This document shows, in pieces, positions 1 to 10,525 of a stretch of DNA of 64,000 nt. The translations under genes and the position numbers were made by a program. The DNA comes from Rhyacophila brunnea (taxonomy: Eukaryota > Arthropoda > Insecta > Trichoptera > Rhyacophilidae). The notes beneath the pieces are model-generated. The model was not told the DNA's origin, ran no database searches, and saw only the letters and a program-made list of their open reading frames with translations. The DNA lies in NCBI GenBank assembly GCA_022495005.1, contig JAGYXB010000559.1, positions 1,488,001 through 1,552,000 of the forward strand. Direction: 5' to 3'. Every line of letters begins with the position of its first letter. Positions within the stretch are counted from its first letter, which is position 1.

Positions 1-95
1 AATAATTATTGAACGTACATATTGGACATACACATGATTTGGAAGAACGCTAATGAGCAGATATTAAAATAAAATAGTTAAAGTTTGTCGTCATT

Positions 96-335
96 AGTAT
101 GGCACCTCGTAGCATAGTGGATAATGCGCAGATTGGGGCGTAAACCCAGGAGATGTAGGTTCGATTCCTGCCGAGTGTCTTACTTTTTTACAAAGATTTT
201 CATTCTTGAATTCGTGAATTTTGCCAAAATCAGCTAAGAAAATTTAATTAATATTCATATTTAATTTAATAAAATTGGAGAACGTATAGTATACGGTTCA
301 TCTCTTTCCGATAGAAAGTTCACGGTGATCACCAA
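96..335 (+). mobile_element. tRNA-derived SINE-like element (family G, copy 1)
   Basis: The head (about 96-180) resembles a tRNA gene: an A-box-like GTAGCATAGTGGATAATGCG and a good B box GGTTCGATTCC. It is followed by a non-tRNA body that recurs reverse-complemented at about 7190-7448, including ATTCTTGAATTCGTGAATTT and GTATAGTATACGG. A tRNA-like head with a shared body is the normal architecture of a SINE transcribed by RNA polymerase III. I see no acceptor-stem pairing, so it is not a functional tRNA. The 3' limit is uncertain. Confidence 0.55.
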
Positions 336-367
336 CGACATCCACATTTTTATGAGTTCGTCTATAC

Positions 368-535
368 CAGGGGTAGTCAACCTGGTCCCTACCGCCCACT
401 AGTGGGCGTTTCAGCTTTCATGCTGGGCGGTAGGGGTTTTAAAAACTACTTTAAAAGTTACTACCCTACTTTATAAATCACTACTGTGGAACCGGTGGGC
501 GGTTAGAAAATTTTACTACTAACAGAGATAGAAAA
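368..535. mobile_element. hAT-like terminal fragment
   Basis: The segment begins CAGGGGTAGTCAACCTGG, typical of the CAGGGG-type ends of hAT elements, and is followed by GC-rich inverted words (ACCGCCCACT, AGTGGGCG, GGGCGGTAGGGG). I could not find a matching right end or target duplication, so this is probably a decayed or truncated copy. Its class rests on the terminal motif alone. Confidence 0.35.
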
Positions 536-844
536 GTGGGCGGTCTATACATTGGATTTTAAGGCATTCCTGTGGTCATTTAGTGCATCTTGGGATTAGG
601 GGTTGGTTTGGGAGGTTGGCGGTATCTTAATATTGCCGCCTTTAGATCTTCGATCCATGGGTCGGTGTGCTTAAATTGGCTTCAAATCCTTGGTACGTGG
701 CGAATGGCTTTCACATTTCTATATCATTTATCAGCTGTTCTGTGATTCTGAGACCCATTCGTTCCACTTAGGGCGCGGACACACGGCATCGCAGTCGACG
801 TGCGATCCGATTAGAATCATCAATTGGATAAAACAAATCCTACG
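536..844. other. No recognisable feature
   Basis: Mixed-composition sequence. The short open frame here shows no domain, compositional signature or repeat relation that I recognise. Confidence 0.4.
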
Positions 845-1060
845 TGGAGTACATTATACGTTTTATAACTTTGCAGTTTTTTTCAGGTTTTACTACACTG
901 ATATGCCTCTTTCTGATAACCTCGTATAAAATTAGATCAAATGATATTTACTTGTATTAATATAAATAAATAGATAATATATGTAAAAATAGTATTTTTA
1001 GATTATGTTACATCATTTTAATCCTAGACCCGGAGTGCAAAGTTATGAAACATATACTCT
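845..1060 (+). repeat. Dispersed repeat Q, copy 1
   Basis: About 200 bp that recurs in the same orientation at 35498-35820 and 55922-56125. Shared landmarks are ACTACACTGATA, GATCAAATGATATT, ACATCATTTT followed by ATCCTAGA, and AAAGTTATGAAACATATACTC. No terminal inverted repeats or coding content are visible. It could be the 3' part of a longer retroelement. Confidence 0.6.
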
Positions 1061-1188
1061 ACGCACGTCCATTGCAATGCCGTATATCTGCAGCCTTAGT
1101 ACCTAAAATGGCAATTTAGCTATTTTATTTAATTATATATTCTAAAATATTAAAAAAGGTGACGTTAATAAAGGTCAATTATACTGGA

Positions 1189-1479
1189 AGATTCTCACGC
1201 CGATCGTCTGCCACGATCGTCCCCCCGATCATGAAATGTCACTTTTGGATCTTTCACTGACGTCGTGGCCAAAAAATAATAATTCCTACTTTTCGCTAAC
1301 GACTCTATAAAATACCGGTGACATTGGGTCGATGGTTACCACGTCATGTTTTCAGTAATCGTTGACCCAACTGTCACTGATCATAGATTTAGTCATGCGC
1401 GAAAAATAAGATTATTATATTTTGACAACGACTCTAGGAAACGATCCAAAATGACATTTCGCGATCGGCTTGAGAATCT
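1189..1479. mobile_element. Fold-back (MITE-like) element
   Basis: The ends are inverted copies: AGATTCTCACGCCGATCG at the left and its near complement CGATCGGCTTGAGAATCT at the right, with an inner pair GAAATGTCACTTTTGGATC and GATCCAAAATGACATTTC. The left arm holds an extra ~25 bp GC-rich insertion. A smaller stem, TGGGTCGATGGTTAC against GTAATCGTTGACCCA, lies near 1325-1372. No target duplication was resolved and no transposase is encoded. Confidence 0.5.
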
Positions 1480-1765
1480 GTCGATATCAGTGACGCCCCA
1501 TTGAGGTAGGAAGGCCATTCGTTGCTTAGGGGTAGCACACTATAAAGGGTGGCAAACGAAAGAACGAATGCGAATATTATACCTTTTGAAAGCAGTGGTG
1601 GTTTCCCGTAAAGCAGACGATGGAGTCGATTCGTTGAAAAGTGCCGACATCTTAGTTTAAAAAATAATAGAAGCATTCAAAATTCGGTTAACCAATTCTA
1701 TTATTCATATGTTAGCATTGTAATCCCCAATGGTGGTACATTGCACAGGAAAATAATGTTTACAG
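1480..1765. other. No recognisable feature
   Basis: I see no repeat relation, RNA gene or credible exon. The minus-strand open frame overlapping 1434-1676 lies partly in the fold-back element and has no recognisable protein features. Confidence 0.4.
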
Positions 1766-3457
1766 CTCGACAACTCGTCGCTGTAGGATTTGTTTCCCGA
1801 ATATCCATTTTTGTCGAAATCGACATTTTAATGCAGTTCAATTTCTTTTATCGAACTCTACCGAAATCATTTATAAAAACAATATATTTTTATCTAGGAA
1901 CAGAGATATTTTTTTAAAAAACCCGAATACGCCATGTTAAGTTACAATTACTCCGTGGTGTTCTCCCGAATATCCAACTATTCGTACCTGAATATCCAAG
2001 TTAATTTCGGTCGAAATATATCTCTGGCTGAGTGTTTATTTCCCGAATATGACTTTAGCCAATCAAACCGCGCTCACGCCGTGCATCTCGCTCCCACATT
2101 CACGCTGTCTAGCTCTAAAACAATCACGCCCACTTTCACATTTTTCGGCCGTCTGGAGACTTCTTTCAAATTTCGTCTTATTGATATTGTTTTTAACGTT
2201 ACTATTGTTTTAATAGTGAATTCATCAAATTTGAAGAGATCATTCATAGCTGATACATCACCAGTTCGCCCTGAACTTACAGTAGAGTTGTGAAAGTGAG
2301 TATTTTAAGCTAAATAACTGCATTTTGTTTTGATAAATGACACAAAATCCCAACGGTTGTATGAATTCTACAGTATGATCCGGCAACTACAATGACGTAA
2401 AAAATAATTATTATTTCAAATTATTATTAATCAAACATTGTTTGTCTTTATTTTACTTTTAATCTAGGTATTTCTATGAAAATAAAGGCGATGCTATTAT
2501 TTATTTTTGAATGCGCTGATATTTAATTTAATTTAATATGTATGTTAGTAACTATTTATTTGGTGGATATTATATACTTAGGATATTGGTACCTACCTAA
2601 TATTAGCAGCCAATGGTAATTAATTTATATATAATAATAAGTTTAATTGTCAATTATAGAAATATATAGATATAATAATATACAGATATATAGATATATA
2701 TAAATAGATTTTTTTTTTGGAAAAAGTATTAATATAAAATTGTTAGCAAGTACGAGTAAGTACCTACCATCATAAAATATTGGAGAAATGACCGTGACGG
2801 CGGTTAGTAATTGAAGTAGTACCGTATAATATATTTTCTCTGAAGTGATTTAAAAAAATTATGTAAGTATGTTCAATTATTAGAATGGTACATTCTTAAA
2901 TCTTGTGAATTATTCGTTCAATAAAAAAATAGTTAATTACTTAAAAACTATTTTATTACTTAATCCGAAAAAAACCGAAAAAGCGATTGCCGCACGTTAT
3001 TATTACATACGAACTTGGGTAATTACGATCATTAAGTATTTAAATAGTAGAGGTAATTATTAACAATTGTCATGTAAATAAATATAACATTTGAGGCGCG
3101 TACTTTTTGACCACTCAGTAATCTGTGGGCCGTGCAGCAATACGCTACGGTCTTAAATCCCGAACGTCCATGTTTTGTCCCGAATATCCATTATTCTGAG
3201 AGAGCGCTAAAAATTTCCCGAATATCCACAGTGAGTACTTGTAAATAAAACGTATTTTCTGTGCATTTAATGATTTATACCAGTATATTATTCTTGGAAT
3301 CTATTCTTAGATAATGCTGCAATCATACAGTATAGAAAGAATGATTGATACATCTACTGATATTAAAATATACGACAATGAAATTTGTTTTTCGTCTCCT
3401 GTAAAATTGACATTTGGTCTATTCGGGAAACAAATCCTATAGCGACGAACTGTCAAG
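1766..3457. mobile_element. 1.7 kb TIR element with CCCGAATATCC subterminal repeats
   Basis: Both ends carry a long inverted repeat of about 38 bp. The left begins CTCGACAACTCGTCGCTG; the right, reverse-complemented, begins CTTGACAGTTCGTCGCTA; both continue into AGGATTTGTTTCCCGAATA. The motif CCCGAATATCC or a close variant recurs inside both ends (about 1796, 1921, 1963, 2041, 3167, 3180, 3217). Clustered subterminal motifs next to TIRs are typical of transposase-binding sites. A 119-codon open frame (1934-2293) ends just before a splice-donor-like GTGAGT but matches nothing I know. The superfamily and target duplication are unresolved. Confidence 0.6.
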
Positions 3458-3522
3458 GCCTCAGACTTACACCGCACACGCACCTAACAACACCGTTCGT
3501 TGAGACTATGTTTCGTGGAAAT

Positions 3523-4184
3523 CTTAGACTATAGATACATCTAGACGCCACCCGTTGCATTGCTAAATGAAGCAGCGTGCCTTGCGTTTGGCTTGTGAGC
3601 GAGTGAACGAATTCGCCTACAAATGTTCGAGACCATAGACCATTTCGCTAGTGCTCGCCCAAAATGCTCGCACTAAACGTTCAGAATTAAAATATAATTT
3701 TCTATTTTTTTACGTTATATATTATTTTTAAGCGGTCAAAATGCAACCATTAGATAAAGATATCCATGATTTAAGTTATTTTAAAGAAACACTAGGTCAC
3801 TGATATTAAAATATATAATAAAATACAAATAAATTATCACGAACATGTATCAACTTACTTATGAAACGTAATACCATATTCTTGCTTATCAGTACGGCTA
3901 CCACATTTTAAGACAACACACAGAACCAGATTTTCTACTTAATTAACCAAAAATATTTACCACTGACTTTATGTTTAACACAAAAAATATCAATTTTTAG
4001 CAACACGAGCTCGCAAGTTGTCGACGCTATGTGAAGCGTTTCGCCCCGATTTGATGGCGATACTTTTGGAAACTGGCTTGTAGCTAGTAGACCTTTTATC
4101 TTACTCTAGCGCGTGTCGCAGAGATTGTAAGGGTGCCGAATACTTTCTCACTCGCACTCATGCATCGTTTTTGTTCAGGCCTTG
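3523..4184 (+). mobile_element. hAT MITE family A, copy 1
   Basis: Non-autonomous element of 662 bp flanked by perfect 8 bp duplications GTGGAAAT (3515-3522 and 4185-4192). It starts CTTAGACTATAG and ends TTCAGGCCTTG, giving short imperfect termini of CA-rich hAT type. The target fits the nTnnnnAn preference reported for Ac-type hAT elements. Two further copies lie at 6117-6755 and 16528-17189. No coding capacity is visible. A pair of CTAGTGCTCGC-like words occurs near the left end. Confidence 0.85.
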
Positions 4185-4259
4185 GTGGAAATGCTTTAAT
4201 CCTCTCAGTAGATGATGACTAATAATATAGGTCGGTAGTTATCCAACAAATTACATTAA

Positions 4260-4329
4260 ATTTAAGACTAAACATGAAGAGGGAATTCTAAGTCTGCTTA
4301 AGGGCGATACTTTGCCTAGGGACATCACT
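4260..4329 (-). mobile_element. Family F terminal fragment
   Basis: Read on the minus strand this is CAGTGATGTCCCTAGGCAAA followed by a GCCCTTAAG word. It matches the left end of the F element at 7902 (CAGTGACGTCCCTAGATAAA, then GCCCTTAAG). The other end was not found. Confidence 0.45.
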
Positions 4330-5624
4330 GACCGGTTTAATTTCAGCTTAACAAAACTGTCATTGAATTTATTGAATTATACATCGTTTACGCGTGCATG
4401 GATTTACTGGTGATAGTGCATATTAATGCGGCATGTATTATCCTGCAGTTGCAAGATTTCATGAATGAATCAAAAAAGTTCGGAAGCTTGTTGGGATGTT
4501 TTCGATCTGCGCCTGCGCAGTAGAACGATTGTGGCGAACCTGCCGGCAAAAAAACGAACTACACCGCGGAGAGACTCATTTTGGAGTTAAACGATTTGTA
4601 CGACGTGTCAAATAGTAAAATGATAACATTGCAACTCGCTTACTCTTGAAGAATGAGATTGGAGAGACAGTCAGTGCTTGTCACTGTAAGAGTAAACAGC
4701 TATTTTCACGATAGTTTAATTGCTGCCAGTAAATACATACACGTCTACAGGTGCAGGCCAACGTGCAGTACAATGTTTTTCAAACTGGAGAGCACACTCC
4801 ATAGTAGACGTTTGCGAATTTAAACTATGCAATAATAATATCAACTCGTTTGTTTCTGCACGACTCATTTTGCTGTTTTGTTTAAAGAACTCTTTTTTTA
4901 AAAAGTGCTAAAACTCAGACAACACAGTTATGTAAATTCTTTATAATTCAAATCCTCTCCAATTTTTTTAGTATCTGCATAATTTTGCAATAAAAATGAC
5001 TTTAAGAACGTGATCGCGATAAGCATGTGAGTTGTTGGGCCTATATTGGGTCAGCCCGTTGCATTATCTAAATTTCACGTCAGTCATCAGTCACAAATAA
5101 TTATCATGTTATTATAATTAAATGGAGTCACGATCGATGACAATTCTATTCCGATTTTAAAAAAATATGTGGAATTTTCATGTATTTTTGGTGTATACAT
5201 AGAATTATATAAAAACGTCAATAAGGAAATACATGTTTTGTATAATAGATGCCTACTTACATATTATTATAATTTCTGTAGGTGTATTTTTATCTTGTTT
5301 TTATAACACAAAGTATCAGTGACTCTTTTTATTGTACAATAAATTATTGTAACTTGATTGCAAATAAACTTATGGGTTATATCTGAACCCTAGCTGACCT
5401 CGTGAGAAACCACAAAATGTCACAAATTAAAAAAATAAGAAATACATTTTTTATAACGACACAAAACCATAAGAACACCGATTAATAATGGGGGGGCAGT
5501 GCAAGTTATCTTATTCGATATAATTATAATAATAATAATAATATGTAATATTTTTATTTAAAATGAGTAAGGAGTATGTATATTTACTATGAATTTGTTG
5601 AAATCTACATCAAATAATAATATA
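4330..5624. other. AT-rich DNA without recognisable genes
   Basis: It contains simple AAT/ATA runs (about 5520-5545), poly(G) at about 5490 and a slightly GC-richer patch near 4500-4560. The open frame at 4720-4911 has no recognisable domain. Confidence 0.4.
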
Positions 5625-6023
5625 TCGACTGTGTTTAGGAAAAAGGGCGTAATCCACACAGAACAAATTTTACAGGAGAGGCAAAAAACGTTTTTTGAAT
5701 GATTTTGGTTCAATATTAATAAAAAAAAATAGTCACAGACATTGGGTGCATGATGATTGATGATTTGGTGTAATATCTTTTCGATCTACTAATAATTAAA
5801 GAAGTTATTACAAAAAAATCATTGAAATTGAGGGTAAATGCTTTTTTCCTTAAATTAAAACTTAATTAAAACTCAATTAAAACCTGAATTTAGATAATAG
5901 ATCGGCATTTGTGGCTTACTTCCTTTTTACAGAACGTGTATTTAATTGTATACATTGTTAATATCTAATAAAAGCATTTTTTGAAAAATCGAGGGTTACG
6001 CCCTTTTTCCTAAACACAGTCGA
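5625..6023. mobile_element. Tc1/mariner-like MITE family L, copy 1
   Basis: A 399 bp element with nearly perfect terminal inverted repeats: TCGACTGTGTTTAGGAAAAA at the left, continuing GGGCGTAA, and the same sequence inverted at the right. It is flanked by TA on both sides, the target used by Tc1/mariner elements. Diverged relatives lie at 39193-39545 and 57901-58289 and share the GGACGTAA and GGGTTACG terminal words. No transposase is encoded. Confidence 0.7.
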
Positions 6024-6116
6024 TATGATATAAATTTTATGTGAAAACCATGGCTTAGAAGTCGGGCTATTTTTATAATTTTTTGATCTAGCCCAAAAAA
6101 TATAAAGCGTTCCAAC

Positions 6117-6755
6117 CATAGACTATAGATACATATAGACGCCACCCGTTGCATTGCTAAATGAAGCTACGTGCCGTACGTTTGGTTTGTGGGCGAGCGA
6201 ACGCATTCGCCTATAAATGTTCGAGACCATAGACCATTTCGCTAGTGCTCGCACTAGACGCTCAGAATTAAAATATAATTTTCGGTTTTTTTACGTTATA
6301 TAGTATTTTTAAGCGGTCAAAATGCAACCAATTAGGTAAATATATCCATAATTTAAGTTATTTTAAAGAAACACTAGGTCACTGATTTTAAAATAAATAA
6401 TATTATACAAATAAATTGTCACGAACATGTATCAACTTACCTATGAAACGTAATACCATCTTCTTGCTTATCAGTACGGCTACCATATTTTAAAACAACA
6501 TGCAGAACCACCTTTCCTACTTAATTAACTAAGAATATTTACCACTGACTTTATGTTTAACACAAAAAATAGCAAATTTAGCAACACGACAACACGCTAC
6601 GTGAAGCGATTCAGCACAATTTGCCGGCGATATTTTTGGAAACCAACTTAAAAATATGTAGACCTTTTATCTTACTCTAGCGCATGTCGCAGAGATTATA
6701 AGGGTGTCGAATACTTTCTCACTCGCACTCATGCATCGTTTTTGTTCAGGCCTTG
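6117..6755 (+). mobile_element. hAT MITE family A, copy 2
   Basis: Same family and orientation as 3523-4184, 639 bp, starting CATAGACTATAG and ending TTCAGGCCTTG. Perfect 8 bp target duplications GTTCCAAC (6109-6116 and 6756-6763) define both ends. It is slightly shorter than its sisters because of small internal deletions, one in the GCTCGCCCAAAATG region. Confidence 0.85.
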
Positions 6756-6819
6756 GTTCCAACTGTCCTCAAATCCTAAATGTGAGCTTCGTTTATGTGG
6801 AAAACTAATTACGTTTACC

Positions 6820-6885
6820 CGTGGAGATGCAGGGTTCGATTCCCGGCCGGGTGGCTTACTTTTTTCAAAAAAGATTTTTTCTATT
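6820..6885 (+). mobile_element. SINE-like tRNA-head fragment
   Basis: It contains a B-box-like GGTTCGATTCCCGGCC and then GGCTTACTTTTTTC followed by AAAGATTTTT. The first element (96-180) has the same transition, GTTCGATTCC to CTTACTTTTTT to AAAGATTTT. Only the second half of the tRNA-like head is recognisable. Confidence 0.4.
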
Positions 6886-7184
6886 GGTAATAATATACTC
6901 TCTCAGAAAGTGTTTTTCTAAATTATATAATGTTCAATTACATATATGTTGAAACAAATGTAAGTAAGGAAAATAACACTTGTTTAAGTTTATCCCATAT
7001 TTATCCAAATTCGAGATTCGTAGCCTGTGTACTACACCCGGTAGAGTAAGCAAATATAGTTGTGTTCATATAGTCGTTAAATCAGTAGTTCTTTATTGGT
7101 GCATGCTTTTATAGTATTGATTTATGGCAGTTTTTGTACATAGTAATGTAAAAACGTCGGCTGGGAGCTCGTGACGGAAGAAGG
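6886..7184. other. No recognisable feature
   Basis: AT-rich sequence with no repeat partner or coding signal that I can see. Confidence 0.35.
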
Positions 7185-7450
7185 CGACCGTTGGATCTTA
7201 AGTATTTATGGTTAATGAATGCCAAAAATATGGACTTTCTGAATGCCCTGAAGTTCAACCGCCGTCACCTAATAGGTTACATGTAAATTGTACGTAAAAC
7301 ATTTCACCGTGGCACAGCCGTTAGCTTTTTATCGGAAAGAGATGACCGTATACTATAAGGTCTTCAATTTCATTAGATTCAGTATGAGCATTAATTCAAT
7401 TTTCATAGCTGATTTTGGTAAAATTCATGAATTCAAGAATGAAAACCTAA
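7185..7450 (-). mobile_element. SINE-like family G, copy 2 (body only)
   Basis: The reverse complement matches the body of the element at 96-335, sharing the ATTCTTGAATTCATGAATTT word, GTATAGTATACGG/TATAGTATACGG and ATCTCTTTCCGAT. It extends further, through an ACGGTGAAATG block and ACGTACAATTTACATGTAAC, and the latter also recurs at 25757. The tRNA-like head is absent, as in a truncated insertion. Confidence 0.5.
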
Positions 7451-7584
7451 CCTATATATAATTCAGTAAATCGGCTTTTTTCAAAAATTGTTTTCTGCTG
7501 CCTTCCTTTAAATTGTAAACGGACAAAAACTGTGTTTTTAGACAATTTTATGTCACTACTATACGACCCAAACAGGTTGGACGG

Positions 7585-7650
7585 TCTTTAATATACGGCC
7601 ATATATTTCCGACACAACATTTCACGGTAAAGTGTGATACGGCAAACTGC
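7585..7650 (-). repeat. Short G/H-type repeat fragment
   Basis: It contains ACGGCCATATATTTCCGA and ACAACATTTCACGGTAAA, the same pair of words as in the copies at 26170-26232 and 31523-31600. The fragment is too short to delimit. Confidence 0.4.
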
Positions 7651-7901
7651 ATATGTACAAGTTTCTGGACACGCATTTAATGTACCTACATCCCGCACAT
7701 AATCGCACATTTTACACCTATCGGCAAAAGGCATAGGTATAAGCCGAAATCAATACTTATACTTACATAATAAATACATTAAAATATAATCACATTTTCA
7801 AAATTTATATAATGTAGGAAGTCAATACTTTTGAATATGATTACATCATTGATTATGAGGATTTTGTGACACTTAAAAATAAAAGATGTAATCAGTCGAT
7901 T

Positions 7902-9195
7902 CAGTGACGTCCCTAGATAAAATATTGCCCTTAAGTGGGGGTAGAATACCGTCAACATTCATTTTTAGTTTAAAATATTCTGCAAATTCGTTAGGTATTT
8001 ACTGATATCAAATATCGCAAGATTCCTCCATCAATAATCCTGTAATCAACAGAGTTAATAAGAAAACAACTTGTACATAATAATAACTTTTAAATAAATG
8101 AAACGATCGAGGAATCCCAGATCGGGATTCACAGCGAAATAAAGTGAGAAAGTATAATATAAAAAAATAGTGAAAAAAGTACCGTTGTTTGACTTCATTG
8201 GAATGGCTGGAAGGATAGAGGGTATGTAGTCGGTAACTAGCTTTTGACTGTCGTTCTGACGTGTCCGAATCTAAATCGCCACCCTTTTAGCGCCAAAGTG
8301 TTATTTAAAAATTCATAATAATTGTTACTTTAATCAATATCTATATCTGGTATCTCGTGTGAAGCAAAATAAATTTTTGAATTTCCCGAATCCGTGGTTT
8401 TTTAATTAAAGTAAAAACAAACCCTCCGATATGAACACATTCATATCACTACTTACCTATTTGATAATAATTATATTTTCGGCTATCTTAACCAGACAAA
8501 TACACAAAAAATCTTTAAATTGATAAACACATCCATCTACTGAAAATTAGAGCATATTTTCCTCGAAACATGCTCTCAAAAAAACGGTGTTTAGGTCCTT
8601 TTGCTTGTCCGATAAACCATCATTGCAATGTATATTACAATACAGCAATAGTTATATCGGGACTTTTTATGCTTTGATTATTTTCTAATCAAAGATGTCG
8701 ACACTCTAATGAAGCTTTTGCTTAAGGCCATGCATTAGTTGAGGCACGGTCTAAAAAGATCGTTGCTAGGCGATGCGCGGACTGCGGGTCGCGGGTGCAA
8801 ATGACACCTGTCAAACGAAATATTATTTTTCATATAAATCCAACATACGTTCATTTTATGTTCTATTTATTGTTCTATTAGTAACAATAATAATATATTC
8901 ATTGACATGTTTTCTTTTTAAAGTAAATGGGTAACGTTTTTAGTCATCTTTACACGATTTTAGAATTAATTGGCCCGTCGCCATCACGCAGCAAAGTGAC
9001 GTATGTCTGACTCGACGTTCTCTCAATGAATGCGAAGCGAGTACAAAATTTCGTCGCGCGTACAGGGCGTTTCACTGATGCGTCACTTTAATGGAAAACC
9101 ACCATTGTACTCAAAAGTTATAATATTTGTACTAGTTTCTTTATTTGCCACCCCTATGTAACGCATAACCTGCCTATCCCCATGAGACATCACTG
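7902..9195. mobile_element. hAT-type element family F, copy 1, interrupted
   Basis: It starts CAGTGACGTCCC and ends ACATCACTG, flanked by perfect 8 bp duplications AGTCGATT (7894-7901 and 9196-9203). CAGTG ends with 8 bp targets indicate hAT. A D-family MITE (8726-9087) is inserted near the right end, so the original element was about 930 bp. Internal sequence (about 8450-8640) is shared with 10140-10400. No transposase is visible. Confidence 0.75.
8726..9087 (+). mobile_element. TTAA-flanked MITE family D, copy 1
   Basis: A 362 bp copy of the D family lying inside the F element. TTAA borders it at 8722-8725 and 9088-9091, as expected for piggyBac-like target choice. Shared core words are GGTCTAAAAAGATCGT, GGCGATGCGCGGA, ATTCATTGACATGTTTTCTT and AGTCATCTTTACACGATTT. 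The terminal words are more diverged than in the other copies, so it is probably the oldest insertion. Confidence 0.65.
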
Positions 9196-9475
9196 AGTCG
9201 ATTAATGCTTATAATGAAATGTTGCCTCAGTGATCTCGCTAAGTTTCTGCGTTTCATGACGTTGAACCGCAAACGTAGGGTGGTCGAGTGCAATGTGGTG
9301 TCTTAGGAATATCAATAGTAATTAACCAGGGTGGAGAAATAGATACAACTAATATGTAATTATATAAGTTATACAAAGACCCGTATATTGTAAAAACTAT
9401 TAGTATGGAACGTTTCAGATGGTTGACTCAGGATGTATGAGTCACGCACGGCAAAACAACAGATATTTTGGAAGC

Positions 9476-9565
9476 CAGATGGCAGAAGACATTTTGGACG
9501 ACTACGTGCAAGATGGATGAATAATGTCGAGTACGATCTAGGCGGATTCTGGGCAGATTTTTAAG
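9476..9565 (+). pseudogene. LINE polyprotein C-terminal remnant
   Basis: One frame reads GRRHFGRLRARWMNNVE, resembling the basic G-R-P-R-x-R-W segment near the C-terminus of many insect non-LTR retrotransposon ORF2 proteins. It then runs into a stop (TAA near 9566). Neither reverse transcriptase nor endonuclease motifs are found upstream. This is a short decayed fragment, and the clade cannot be assigned. Confidence 0.4.
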
Positions 9566-9599
9566 GAATTCAGGAACCATGCTGGGTTGTAGGTTGTGA

Positions 9600-10070
9600 T
9601 ACAAAACAAATAAGAATCGATTGTTTACTTAGTTTACTACAAGCGGGATACACCGGAAAAGCTTCACAGGGCATATTTGTACCTCATTAAAGTCATAACC
9701 ATTTATGGTGGTGGATTTTAATATAATAATGAAATAATAAATGAATAAATCGAATACTTAATAATGATAAACATTGATCGAAATAATAATATGATTATTA
9801 AATTATTAATAAAACCTTTTTATGCATAGAGAAAATATTTAGGTTCTAAACAAACAAAAAAAAATATTTTTAACAAATTTAAAAAATCAGATTAGTATAT
9901 TAATTAGCTTCGAGAAAGCTTTAGGTCGCCTTCGGGAAAGAAAACAAATCCCCCAAAATGAAAGATGATACATTTGTATAGCTTTCATTTATTTCCGAAA
10001 ACTACGTCTGGATGATTTTCCGTTTCCTATTTCAGCCTGGTGCTCATGGTTCATTAGTATCTCTTCAAAT
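9600..10070. other. AT-rich DNA without recognisable genes
   Basis: Runs of AATAATAA and poly(A) (about 9720-9895). No repeat partner was found. Confidence 0.35.
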
Positions 10071-10071
10071 T

Positions 10072-10525
10072 CCGTGACGTTTGGAATCGTCCCTGTTGTT
10101 GTAAATGTCGTCCTTAAGCAAAGTTATTAGTTTCAAATTGTTAGGTACCCATTTACATATTTATTATTTACAAATTTGTTAGGTACATATTTTCATATTT
10201 ATTTTCGGCAATCTGAATTAGACAAATACACCAAAAATCTTTAAATTCACATACACATCAGCCACTGAGAATTAGAAGATTTTCAAGACACTTACTCTCA
10301 AACAGTGGTATTTTTAGGTAGATGGAGGTCTGTGTCGCTGACAGGTTTGGAGGCACCCTTGTGTACATGCTGCCTGTGCAGTAAATCGCCATTACAATTG
10401 TGTTTTGTATTCTTCGATCATTGTTTAAATTCAAATGTCATTTTAATGAAGCGACCGCGTCGCCTGCTTCATTCGCAGCCCCTATGCAACGCATGACCTG
10501 CCTACTCCCACTGAACGTCATAATG
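10072..10525. mobile_element. Diverged family F element, copy 2
   Basis: The middle (10140-10400) aligns with 8450-8640 of the F element at 7902, sharing GACAAATACACCAAAAATCT-like and ACTGARAATTAGA words. The right end reads ATGACCTGCCTACTCCCACT, matching ATAACCTGCCTATCCCCAT in copy 1. Ends and target duplication are eroded. The overlapping open frame at 10305-10496 is therefore repeat sequence, not a gene. Confidence 0.5.

Noticed and set aside
1934..2293. 119-codon open frame as a host gene
   Set aside because: It lies inside a TIR element, includes repeated CCCGAATATCC motifs in its coding sequence, and shows no domain.
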